Of a stretch of DNA of 64,000 nt, positions 14,233 through 25,800 are shown piece after piece. Under the pieces are notes generated by a model. The model ran no database searches, was not told the origin of the DNA, and was given only the letters and a program-made list of their open reading frames with translations. How positions within the stretch are numbered: the first letter of the stretch is position 1; the number at the start of each line of letters is the position of its first letter. A program made the position numbers and the translations under genes. The DNA comes from Mactromeris polynyma (lineage: Eukaryota; Mollusca; Bivalvia; Venerida; Mactridae): NCBI GenBank assembly GCA_032209605.1, contig JASFXZ010000020.1, positions 1,619,501 to 1,683,500 on the forward strand. Reading direction: 5' to 3'.

Positions 14233-15645
14233 AATGGAACTAAGAGTTAACTCGATGTGTCCATACGACACAGATGTCGCCACTACGACCACTTCAGTAG
14301 AATGGAACTAAGAGTTAACTAGATGTGTCCATACGACACGGATGCTGCCACTACGACCATTTCAGTAGAATGGAACTAAGACTTAACTCGATGTGTCCAT
14401 ACGACACGGATGCTGCCACTACGACCACTTCAGTAGAATGGAACTAAGAGTTAACTAGATGTGTCCATACGACACGGATGCTGCCACTACGACCACTTCA
14501 GTAGAATGGAACTAAGAGTTAACTAGATGTGTCCATACGACACGGATGCTGCCACTACGACCACTTCAGTAGAATGGAACTAAGAGTTAACTAGATGTGT
14601 CCATACGACACGGATGTTGCCACTACGACCACTTCAGTAGAATGGAACTAAGAGTTAACTAGATGTGTCCATAAGACACGGATGCTGCCACTACGACCAC
14701 TTCAGTAGAATGGAACTAAGAGTTAACTAGTTGTGTCCATACGACACGGATGCCGCCACTACGACCACTTCAGTAGAATGGAACTAAGAGTTAACTCGAT
14801 GTGTCCATACGACACAGATGTCGCCACTACGACCACTTCAGTAGAATGGAACTAAGAGTTAACTAGATGTGTCCATACGACACGGATGCCGCCACTACGA
14901 CCATTTCAGTAGAATGGAACTAAGAGTTAACTAGATGTGTCCATACGACACGGATGTCGCCACTACGACCACTTCAGTAGAATGGAACTAAGAGTTAACT
15001 AGATGTGTCCATACGACACGGATGCCGCCACTACGACCACTTCAGTAGAATGGAACTAAGACTTAACTCGATGTGTCCATACGACACGGATGCCGCCACT
15101 ACGACCACTTCAGTAGAATGGAACTAAGACTTAACTCGATGTGTCCATACGACACGGATGCCGCCACTACGACCACTTCAGTAGAATGGAACTAAGAGTT
15201 AACTCGATGTGTCCATACGACACAGATGTCGCCACTACGACCACTTCAGTAGAATGGAACTAAGAGTTAACTAGATGCGTACATACGACACGGATGCTGC
15301 CACTACGACCATTTCAGTAGAATGGAACTAAGAGTTAACTAGATGCGTACATAGGACACGGATGTCGCCACTACGACCATTTCAGTAGAATGGAACTAAG
15401 AGTTAACTAGATGTGTCCATACGACACGGATGCCGCCACTACGACCACTTCAGTAGAATGGAACTAAGAGTTAACTCGATGTGTCCATACGACACGGATG
15501 CCGCCACTACGACAACTTCAGTAGAATGGAACTAAGAGTTAACTAGATGCGTACATACGACACGGATGTCGCCACTACGACCACTTCAGTAGAATGGAAC
15601 TAAGAGTTAACTCGATGTGTCCATACGACACAGATGTCGCCACTA
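14233..15645. repeat. 68-bp minisatellite, about 21 copies
   Basis: Unit aatggaactaagagttaact...ccacttcagtag of 68 bp. Variants at ctagat/ctcgat and gctgcc/gccgcc/gtcgcc are shuffled among copies, indicating unequal exchange or conversion. Confidence 0.96.
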
Positions 15646-15898
15646 TTAACAGCTTTGGTCATTTTAAGGCGTTGTCAGTCTATAAAGGGTTTACTAGGGC
15701 TTTACCACCTTGGTTTCACTACAAGTGACTGACTTCTTTCCCACTTTCATCAGCGGAGGGAAATAAATGCTTTGTGCACACTGTTAATTTTAAAAAGCTT
15801 TGTAACAATCATTATGGTCAATCAAATGGTTTTAGCTTTTACAGAAGATAACTGTTATCCTAAACAAAGCCGTTCTTGATTCAAATGTAAGAAACTGA

Positions 15899-18177
15899 TA
15901 CTGCATGTGAGTCAGCAATAAGGGTGAATACTCCATGTGAGTCAGCAATAAGGGTGAATACTCCATGTGAGTCAGCAATAAGGGTGAATACTACATGTGA
16001 GTCAGCAATAAGGGTGAATACTGCATGTGAGTCAGCAATAAGGGTGAATACTACATGTGAGTCAGCAATAAGGGTGAATACTACATGTGAGTCAGCAATA
16101 AGGGTGAATACTGCATGTGAGTCAGCAATAAGGGTGAATACTACATGTGAGTCAGCAATAAGGGTGAATACTGCATGTGAGTCAGCAATAAGGGTGAATA
16201 CTGCATGTGAGTCAGCAATAAGGGTGAATACTGCATGTGAGTCAGCAATAAGGGTGAATACTACATGTGAGTCAGCAATAAGGGTGAAAACTGCATGTGA
16301 GTCAGCAATAAGGGTGAATACTGCATGTGAGTCAGCAATAAGGGTGAATACTCCATGTGAGTCAGCAATAAGGGTGAATACTGCATGTGAGTCAGCAATA
16401 AGGGTGAATACTACATGTGAGTCAGCAATAAGGGTGAATACTGCATGTGAGTCAGCAATAAGGGTGAATACTCCATGTGAGTCAGCAATAAGGGTGAATA
16501 CTACATGTGAGTCAGCAATAAGGGTGAAAACTGCATGTGAGTCAGCAATAAGGGTGAATACTACATGTGAGTCAGCAATAAGGGTGACAACTACATGTGA
16601 GTCAGCAATAAGGGTGAATACTGCATGTGAGTCAGCAATAAGGGTGAATACTCCATGTGAGTCAGCAATGAGGGTGAATACTGCATGTGAGTCAGCAATA
16701 AGGGTGAATACTGCATGTGAGTCAGCAATAAGGGTGAATACTACATGTGAGTCAGCAATAAGGGTGAATACTACATGTGAGTCAGCAATAAGGGTGAATA
16801 CTGCATGTGAGTCAGCAATAAGGGTGAATACTACATGTGAGTCAGCAATGAGGGTGATTACTCCATGTGAGTCAGCAATAAGGGTGAATACTGCATGTGA
16901 GTCAGCAATAAGGGTGAATACTACATGTGAGTCAGCAATAAGGGTGAATACTGCATGTGAGTCAGCAATAAGGGTGAATACTGCATGTGAGTCAGCAATA
17001 AGGGTGAATACTACATGTGAGTCAGCAATAAGGGTGAATACTACATGTGAGTCAGCAATAAGGGTGAATACTGCATGTGAGTCAGCAATAAGGGTGAATA
17101 CTGCATGTGAGTCAGCAATAAGGGTGAATACTACATGTGAGTCAGCAATAAGGGTGAATACTACATGTGAGTCAGCAATAAGGGTGAATACTGCATGTGA
17201 GTCAGCAATAAGGGTGAATACTGCATGTGAGTCAGCAATAAGGGTGAATACTGCACGTGAGTCAGCAATAAGGGTGAATACTGCATGTGAGTCAGCAATA
17301 AAGGTGAATACTGCATGTGAGTCAGCAATAAGAGTGAATACTGCATGTGATTCAAATGTAAGAAACTGATACTGCATGTGAGTCAGCAATAAGGGTGAAT
17401 ACTGCATGTGAGTCAGCAATAAGGGTGAATACTGCATGTGAGTCAGCAATAAGGGTGAATACTGCATGTGAGTCAGCAATAAGGGTGAATACTGCATGTG
17501 AGTCAGCAATAAGGGTGAATACTACATGTGAGGCAGCAATAAGAGTGAATACTACATGTGAGTCAGCAATAAGAGTGAATACTACATGTGAGTCAGCAAT
17601 AAGGGTGAATACTGCATGTGAGGCAGCAATAAGGGTGAATACTGCATGTGAGTCAGCAATAAGGGTGAATACTACATGTGAGTCAGCAATAAGGGTGAAT
17701 ACTACATGTGAGTCAGCAATAAGGGTGAATACTACATGTGATTCAGCAATAAGGGTGAATACTACATGTGAGTCAGCAATAAGGGTGAATACTACATGTG
17801 AGTCAGCAATAAGGGTGAATACTACATGTGAGTCAGCAATAAGGGTGAATACTACATGTGAGTCAGCAATAAGGGTGAATACTACATGTGAGTCAGCAAT
17901 AAGGGTGAATACTACATGTGAGTCAGCAATAAGGGTGAATACTACATGTGAGTCAGCAATAAGGGTGAATACTACATGTGAGTCAGCAATAAGGGTGAAA
18001 ACTGCATGTGAGGCAGCAATAAGAGTGAATACTACATGTGAGTCAGCAATAAGGGTGAATACTACATGTGAGGCAGCAATAAGAGTGAATACTACATGTG
18101 AGTCAGCAATAAGGGTGAATACTGTATGTGAGGCAGCAATAAGGGTGCATACTGCATGTGAGTCAGCAATTAGGGTA
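15899..18177. repeat. 30-bp minisatellite, about 75 copies, each with a TGAGTCAGCA motif
   Basis: Unit gtgagtcagcaataagggtg plus aatactgcat (30 bp). The third base of the ctgcat/ctacat/ctccat triplet is the main variable site. A unit break at 17349 repeats the array's own 5' flank (gattcaaatgtaagaaactg also at 15878), so the array consists of two blocks, 15899-17348 and about 17370-18177. Open frames across it on both strands arise because 30 is divisible by three. Confidence 0.97.
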
Positions 18178-19045
18178 AAACAAAGTTCAGAAATCTACAA
18201 TCAAGAACGCAGGATGCTGTGTTGGAAAACACGGAAAACCGCTTCAGAGATCGCGGATATCCGCGATTCAAATACCAAGATATGTTCACATTGAATGTCA
18301 TTTAAGATTATAATTGTGCACATGATAAGCGTAACATATCAACAGGTACATTCATAAATACACTTTAAGTATGTAAATATCATGTAATTACACCAGAAAG
18401 GAAAGACACTAAACAAAATAATGTTAAGAAACATGCTACACTTAACTTATCCGAAATATGATTGTCCTAAATAAAGCCTAACCTTATACAATTGTTGTAT
18501 TGAAGACATCTTTAGTCTTATGATTAAGAGTATTTTGTTGAAGTGTAAGAGATATGTATTTAAAAATAATTACATGTTTCGATACAACAGGTGATAGTTT
18601 ATCTTCAAAATGTACCCTCCAAAAACTTTTAAAATATAAAAAGTGTCATGTGACGTCATCCGGTACATGTCATTGGTTAAGCAGATATAACATTATGGAA
18701 TTTATATGTAGCGAATAGCACAGCAGATAGAACATAAATGAATATATATTATCTAGCATTATATTTAAGATAGAATGTTTTAACTAGCAGTATTTGATAG
18801 AGCTATACGAGAGCTTTCCATTGATATGTTAAACTCCATATTGACCAAATAATGACTTAGAACATTTTGGAATTATGGTGACGTGCTGTGTCGACTTGTC
18901 CTGTGATCATTTCTATCCATTAATCTCCCCCACTGTTTGTCCTCTTTCATTCTCCTAGTTGTGATCTCTCCCGTTCGTGTACAGATAGATGTCCCAATGG
19001 AATATCTACCTATGGCGGGCATTTTTGGCTTCATTAATTATTGCA
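18178..19045. other. Non-coding region with a dispersed-repeat fragment
   Basis: No gene seen. About 18884-18985 (gacttgtcctgtgatcattt, then ccattaatctcccccac) is a fragment of the dispersed family at 56685-56945. Confidence 0.5.
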
Positions 19046-19408
19046 TGGCCGCAGGGCAGTATAGCACAGATAGTTCCTACATGTACAATATTTACCTCCC
19101 TTGTTCTTAATCATGAGCCATTTGGATAGGCAACACTGATAAGCCCTTATAGGAGTGATTCCAAAATATGTGATAATTGAGAATATACCAAGAGAATTTA
19201 CATGTAACAACCACTTTTTCTTCAACTTGCTGGGCCATGTGCCCACATGATAACAATGTATAAGTTATTTTATATATATCTGACCGTTACAGTATCATGG
19301 ATATTATATAAACTTTAAGGAAATTTGTCTATCAATATAGACGAATGTTCAGTACAAGGGAGGTAAATATTGTAAATGTGGGAATTGTCTATTGCTATAG
19401 TACGGCCA
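19046..19408. mobile_element. MITE-like element with long imperfect inverted ends
   Basis: The left end (ggccgcagggcagtatagca...acaatatttacctcccttgt) and the right end (acaagggaggtaaatattgt...ctatagtacggcc) are inverted copies with mismatches; total about 363 bp. The inner motif acaagggaggtaaatattgt recurs at about 26189 inside receptor intron 3. No coding capacity. Confidence 0.65.
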
Positions 19409-19573
19409 AGATCTGAAGGCACAATAACATTGACATAACGTCATTAGTTGGATCAGTCCATATCAAATTGCAGGTTAGTTCAGTCATCATGATCATATAG
19501 GCGCATTTTCTGATGTTGAAAAATAACATATAAATGTATAGATCTATATCAAATCTGAGAGTGTAGGCCTATT

Positions 19574-19645
19574 ACATAGCGTAATGGATACGCATCTGAA
19601 TCTCAACGCAGACTATATCCGCGTTCGAATCCTGACATTCGTTTT
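19574..19645 (+). repeat. tRNA-Arg-like pseudogene or SINE head
   Basis: An A-box-like segment (gcgtaatggatacgcatctg) and a perfect B box (GTTCGAATCC) in correct spacing, without a paired acceptor stem. Confidence 0.45.
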
Positions 19646-20261
19646 TTTAAATTATTTTTAGTATCATGCTTTTCACGAAATATGTGTGGGTGTATCGCAG
19701 CAAGCTAGATAAATATGTGTAAACATAAAACTAATTTGGCAGAAAATATTGAAAAACGTTTCGTGTTGTCGCAGCAAGACAGAGACATTGTTTCAAAAGT
19801 TCACAACATCTATGCACTATGACTGGGTGTCAGAAAGAACGGTGTCGCGAATTAAAAGGACGGCAGTGAAAATCGTTTCATATCATTGGATTGCTTTGAT
19901 CTCGCTCTGGTTCGCAAGACTTTAATAAATAAATGATATGATTTTTAACACGATTCATCAGCCTTTTTAATAAGTCCAGCACAGACGCTGCTGGAGAGCC
20001 ATGCTTAACTGTATATACATGCTGAAACAATACTGTGCATACGAGTTTGTTCAATATTGATATGATTATGTTGGTGATTTAATTACATGTATTCAGAACA
20101 AAACAAATATATATATATGATGATAACAAAGGAAAGAATATGAATGGAAATAAAATATAACTTAACAATTTACCTATTGAAGGATAAAATGAAGAAATAA
20201 TATTTTCTAGAAGTATAAAATATTGTATCACTGTGAATAAAAATAAACTGACATATATTTG

Positions 20262-20324
20262 AGGCTCCAACCAGTAACCTCTGGATTGCTAAGTGACTAC
20301 TCATCTAATTGAGCTACAGAGGCA
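20262..20324 (-). repeat. tRNA-like pseudogene or SINE head, minus strand
   Basis: The reverse complement reads gcctctgtagctcaattaga...cttagcaatcc...actggttggagcctc, with A and B box resemblance and a partly paired acceptor stem. The B box is degenerate (ggttggagcc). Confidence 0.4.
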
Positions 20325-20557
20325 CACGGAAATACATACTTGAATAGTTGTTCATGTTTCGTAATTGTGTACGACACAAGCGTTTATCGACTGAGACTCT
20401 AAACGATCACCCCTTTTTATGCAAAATGAAACCGTCAGCTTATTAGCATAAGTAAATATCGTTGTGCCATCAGATCTTGGCCGCACTATAGCAGTTGAGC
20501 TATGAATGGGTTAAACAGGTTTCTTCAAAAACTCGGATAGAAAACTCTGAACCCACA

Positions 20558-20790
20558 GTACATGTATATACGGTGGCATAGAGGTGAAATTTGTGAAATT
20601 ATTTTTATCTCGTGGTCACGACTTACTAACTACGACTAAGTATGTCGTGGCTACGAATTAGCTATCTTGTTCCCACGGCACAGTTATCATGTGGTCCTGC
20701 CTTACTAACACGTTTCAATGACATACTAAGTCGTAGCAACGACATAAAAATAATATCACACGTGTCACCTCTATGCCACCATATGTACAC
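20558..20790. mobile_element. Foldback element whose right arm seeds the 55-bp array
   Basis: gtacatgtatatacggtggc at 20558 with atagaggtgaaatttgtgaa is the inverted match of the right arm, which ends ...taatatcacacgtgtcacct, ctatgccaccatatgtac. The arms flank about 60 bp of spacer rich in short gtcgtg and tcgtagc motifs. The right arm merges directly into the first 55-bp repeat unit. Confidence 0.6.
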
Positions 20791-21967
20791 GAACGTCATA
20801 TTATTGTGTCTCACACATGCCACCTCTATGCCACCATATGTACACGAACGTCATATTATTGTGTCTCACACATGTCACCTCTATGCCACCATATGTACAC
20901 GAACGTCATATTATTGTGTCTCACACATGCCACCTCTATGCCACCATATGTACACGAACGTCATATTATTGTGTCTCACACATGTCACCTCTATGCCACC
21001 ATATGTACACGAACGTCATATTATTGTGTCTCACACATGTCACCTCTATGCCACCATATGTACACGAACGTCATATTATTGTGTCTCACACATGTCACCT
21101 CTATGCCACCATATGTACACGAACGTCATATTATTGTGTCTCACACATGCCACCTCTATGCCACCATATGTACACGAACGTCATATTATTGTGTCTCACA
21201 CATGTCACCTCTATGCCACCATATGTACACGAACGTCATATTATTGTGTCTCACACATGTCACCTCTATGCCACCATATGTACACGAACGTCATATTATT
21301 GTGTCTCACACATGTCACCTCTATGCCACCATATGTACACGAACGTCATATTATTGTGTCTCACACATGTCACCTCTATGCCACCATATGTACACGAACG
21401 TCATATTATTGTGTCTCACACATGTCACCTCTATGCCACCATATGTACACGAACGTCATATTATTGTGTCTCACACATGTCACCTCTATGCCACCATATG
21501 TACACGAACGTCATATTATTGTGTCTCACACATGCCACCTCTATGCCACCATATGTACACGAACGTCATATTATTGTGTCTCACACATGTCACCTCTATG
21601 CCACCATATGTACACGAACGTCATATTATTGTGTCTCACACATGTCACCTCTATGCCACCATATGTACACGAACGTCATATTATTGTGTCTCACACATGC
21701 CACCTCTATGCCACCATATGTACACGAACGTCATATTATTGTGTCTCACACATGTCACCTCTATGCCACCATATGTACACGAACGTCATATTATTGTGTC
21801 TCACACATGTCACCTCTATGCCACCATATGTACACGAACGTCATATTATTGTGTCTCACACATGCCACCTCTATGCCACCATATGTACACGAACGTCATA
21901 TTATTGTGTCTCACACATGTCACCTCTATGCCACCATATGTACACGAACGTCATATTATTGTGTCTC
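20766..21967. repeat. 55-bp minisatellite, about 22 nearly identical copies
   Basis: Unit cacctctatgccaccatatg...gtgtctcacacatgt of 55 bp. The copies are almost invariant except for a T/C at the last base, which implies recent amplification or strong homogenisation. Since 55 is not a multiple of three and all frames lack stops, three overlapping long open frames cycle through the array. Confidence 0.97.
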
Positions 21968-22764
21968 TTTCACTGGTTAAGTAGACTTGCAGTTCGATTT
22001 TCACTATCAAAGGAATAAACAGACGCTTCGATTACCTAAATCGTGTTGCCTGAGATTCCTTGCGGACAGTGGTTGTATTTCGTAAACATGTGTCGATCCA
22101 AAACATCATACCGTTCGTAATTATCAGTCACTGACTGAACCATTGATTATTAAGGAATTATTTATAAGCAATAATTGATACTGTTTACAATTGCTTATAA
22201 TTAATACTGTCTACAATTCATTATAGGAACGATCAAATTGAGAGCTAAATCGGATACTCGGTTAACAAGTACGAGTTTGGAGTAGGAATACATATTTTCA
22301 TAAAGCGAAATAATATATAAGAATATATACTGGTACGATGTGTGCCAAAAACTGGTAATATCTTCGCCTTCATTAAATACTAAATTATTAATCTAATCGA
22401 TACACAGTAGAGGAGATGTGTTTGAATAAATAACTTAACAAAACGATCTGTTTTAATTTTAAAGTTCTTAATTTATAAGAAATGCGTACGGATATTCTCA
22501 TACCATAGCAAACCCAGGTAGAATCTAGTACAAAATAAAATATTTCGCACATTCGGGACAGATCGAGACGTAACGTCCATTTTATGGGAATAAACTTCTT
22601 AGTGAAATAAAGATAGGTCGCAAATCATAACTGTGTCTCCATTTATTATATGGTGTTTGAAACATATGAACCACAGACGGTGTCTACATTCGGAATACTT
22701 CGGGAATATGTGTCGGTTGAATAATTACTTGGGTTGTAAATTTGTGCTTATTCATTGAGACAAA
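21968..22764. other. Region upstream of the receptor gene; promoter and 5' UTR expected here
   Basis: AT-rich with imperfect repeats (caattgcttataattaatac near 22190). It must hold the receptor 5' UTR and probably its promoter, but no TATA box or initiator could be assigned with confidence. Confidence 0.4.
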
Positions 22765-22843
22765 ATGTTTCTTATAAGCGTCTTCATTATAACATCGTCG
22801 ATGTTGAAGTCTATGGAATGCCATAGCGAACCTTTGACTATTG
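22765..22843 (+). CDS. iGluR exon 1: start codon and signal peptide
   Basis: Encodes residues 1-26 and the first base of codon 27. The start is MFLISVFIITSS, a hydrophobic secretion signal. An in-frame TGA lies three codons upstream of the ATG and there is an A at -3, so the start is well supported. Donor gtaagta follows; end phase 1. No convincing TATA box or promoter was recognised upstream. Confidence 0.85.
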
Positions 22844-25800
22844 GTAAGTAGGTTACTTCTGTATTTAAGCTATAAACTTATTTATGATACCCATATTTTA
22901 AAAAATACAACATATTAACTTGTTTGTGAGATCGGCACTCGGTGTGTACATTGTTTCTAATGGACATTTAAGGTATTTCGGTCGACCCGGTCTGTTCCCC
23001 CCCTACATACACCGTCAAGCGAGTTTTTGAAGCAGAGGGGAGAAATTTACTTGCCAGTAGAGAAATTTAGACCAAACAGACAATTTAGAACCCAAGGACG
23101 GTCACTGCATACTGCCAGTGAGAACCAATGTATAGTTAACATGTATCCTACCTTCTACTCAGTTCACCATTGCGTTACTGGGTCACCCTGACCTGTTTTG
23201 AAACAAGCTATTGTGACTTATATGACTTAAATTCGCCCCGTACTTCGTCCAAAGTGTAGTTAACCTTAATCAACTTTATATAAGTTACATTTACACGAAA
23301 ATGACGTTAGGTCGCTGTGTTGTAGTGGTTAGCATAACGAACCGACAATCCGTAGACCCGAGTTCGAATCCCTGTTCTTTACTTCTGTTTAATGTGGAAA
23401 AGTTGTCCGTTGTTTTCGGAAGGGACGGTTTACTGTTTTTTACCGTGGACACCGTCTACGCCACATACACGACAACAGGTGAAAATCGTTAAACAAATTG
23501 TAGACAGTTTATGGCCTGAAAAGTAAACTTGCCAATCGATACATCGGCATAATCGGATAACCCAACCAATGCGATTAATCGAGATAATCGGAAAATCAGT
23601 TTTGTTTTTTGGATATTAAGAAGTGTGCATTTGGTGTAACTGTTGATTTTTACAACTTACAAATGAATCGGACCAGCAACTTAACGTCGATCTAAATCTA
23701 AATATTGTATTTTTTGACATCTTTTAAGATACTCATATTGCCAGTTATGTTTCACGTTTTACTCGTAGTTAACCTGTACTGCCCCAATTAATCGACTTAA
23801 GATAAACGCACATCGACGATTAATCGATGATCGCCGATAGTCGGCCCATCAATAAACAAAAATAAAATTATTTTTGTAATTTTCTACCTAAACTTCTATG
23901 GTATTGCTGGCAGGAGAGAAGCACAACACTTCTATGGTATTGCTGGCAGGAGAGAAGCACAACTAGTTTATGGCAGTTCTTACTCATACTTGGCTTTTAT
24001 ACTCGATGTTTCGTTTTGAAAAAAATGCATTTTATTTAATCTTTTTTTTTTCAGGTATAATTACTCAAGAGACTCTCGCTTCGTGCATACAATCAACAGC
24101 AATACTGGACATTGGTCATAATATCACCATGGACAATCATATTATTAATACAAAAGAACTTTATCAATTGTATAAAACAGGTAATTACTGATTTCTGACA
24201 GAATCATTTCTTTACAACAGGTGGTTGCAATTTTGTGTCCATAGGTAGTCGAAAAAGGGTCATAACTCCTCCAAAAATCGATGGATTGTCACCGAAATCG
24301 ACCCTGACCTGTATTTGATTATCTTATGCTTAGATGCCCGATAAGAATTGAATCCATATATTATTTCATCACTAACTGATCGGAAACAACTGGATGCTAC
24401 AATGGACGGACGCTACAATGGACGGACGCTACAATGCACGGACGCTACAATACACGGACGCTACAATGCACGGACGCTACAATGGACGGACGCTACAATA
24501 CACGGACGCTACAATGCACGGACGCTACACGGATGGACGCTACAATGGACGGATGCTACACTGCACGGACGCTACAATGCACGGACGCTACAATGCACGG
24601 ATGCTACAATGCACGGACGCTACAATGCACGGACGCTACAATGCACGGACGCTATAATGCACGGACGCTACAATGCATTCTCGTCAGCTCTCGGATATTT
24701 CCGTACCACTTCGTTATTCTAATAACACCCTCTAGTGTATGTAAGGCGGATCACTATGCGGCAAACTCAACATTTTGTGCGGTCAAGAAATAGTTCTCGT
24801 AAAACTTCGATAAATTCACGTAAGATATGGATTATCGTTGTCATTTCTAGTTAAAAACTCCCATATTTCAGTCTTCATATAGCTTAAATGTTGGATTCAT
24901 CAGCACTCCGGCGTTCACACCGCCATCTTGTTTTCATGATATTTGAATGGTATTTCCGAAAGTAATGCCTAACGAACATCCGAGGCACTTGACGTAGTTG
25001 GCCGAGGTTTTCCGAATGGCTACAATGCACGGACGCTACAATGGATGGACGCTACAATGGACGGACGCTACAATGGACGGACGCTACAATGGATGGACGC
25101 TACAATGGACGGACGCTACAATGGACGGACGCTACAATGGACGGACGCTACAATGAACGGACGCTACAATGGATGCACGCTACAATGGACGGACGCTACA
25201 ATGGATGGACGCTACAATGGACGGACGCTACAATGAACGGACGCTACAATAGACGGACGCTACAATGGACGGACGCTACAATGGTTGGACGCTACAATGG
25301 ACGGACGCTACAATGGACGGACGCTACAATGGACGGACGCTACAATGGACGGACGCTACAATGGATGGACGCTACAATGAACGTACGCTACAATGGATGG
25401 ACGCTACAATGGACGGACGCTACAATGGACGGACGCTACAATGGATGGACGCTACAATGGACGGACGCTACAATGGATGGACGCTACAATGGACGGACGC
25501 TACAATGAACGGACGCTACAATGGACGTACGCTACAATGGACGGACGCTACAATGGACGGACGCTACAATGAACGGACGCTACAATGAACGGACGCTACA
25601 ATGAACGGACGCTACAATGCACGGACGCTACAATGGATGGACGCTACAATGGACGGACGCTACAATGCACGGACGCTACAATACACGGACGCTACAATAG
25701 ACGGACGCTACAATGGACGGACGCTACAATGGACGGACGCTTCAATGGACGGACGGATATGGGTAATACTTTATGCCAAAAGAAGCCAAATTATTATGAT

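Larger units (their letters stand above)
19409..20557. other. Non-coding region with two decayed tRNA-like heads
   Basis: Apart from the two tRNA-like segments listed separately (19574-19645 and 20262-20324), only AT-rich sequence is seen. There is a tatatatata microsatellite near 20109. Confidence 0.5.

Noticed and set aside
15881..18294. Long open frames (up to 542 codons) on both strands with 10-residue repeats
   Set aside because: They follow from a 30-bp stop-free unit. Both strands are open at once and substitutions show no codon-position pattern.
20642..22018. Three overlapping open frames of 387-458 codons
   Set aside because: The 55-bp unit is stop-free in all three forward frames, so each frame cycles through the same peptide. 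The array is not protein-like.
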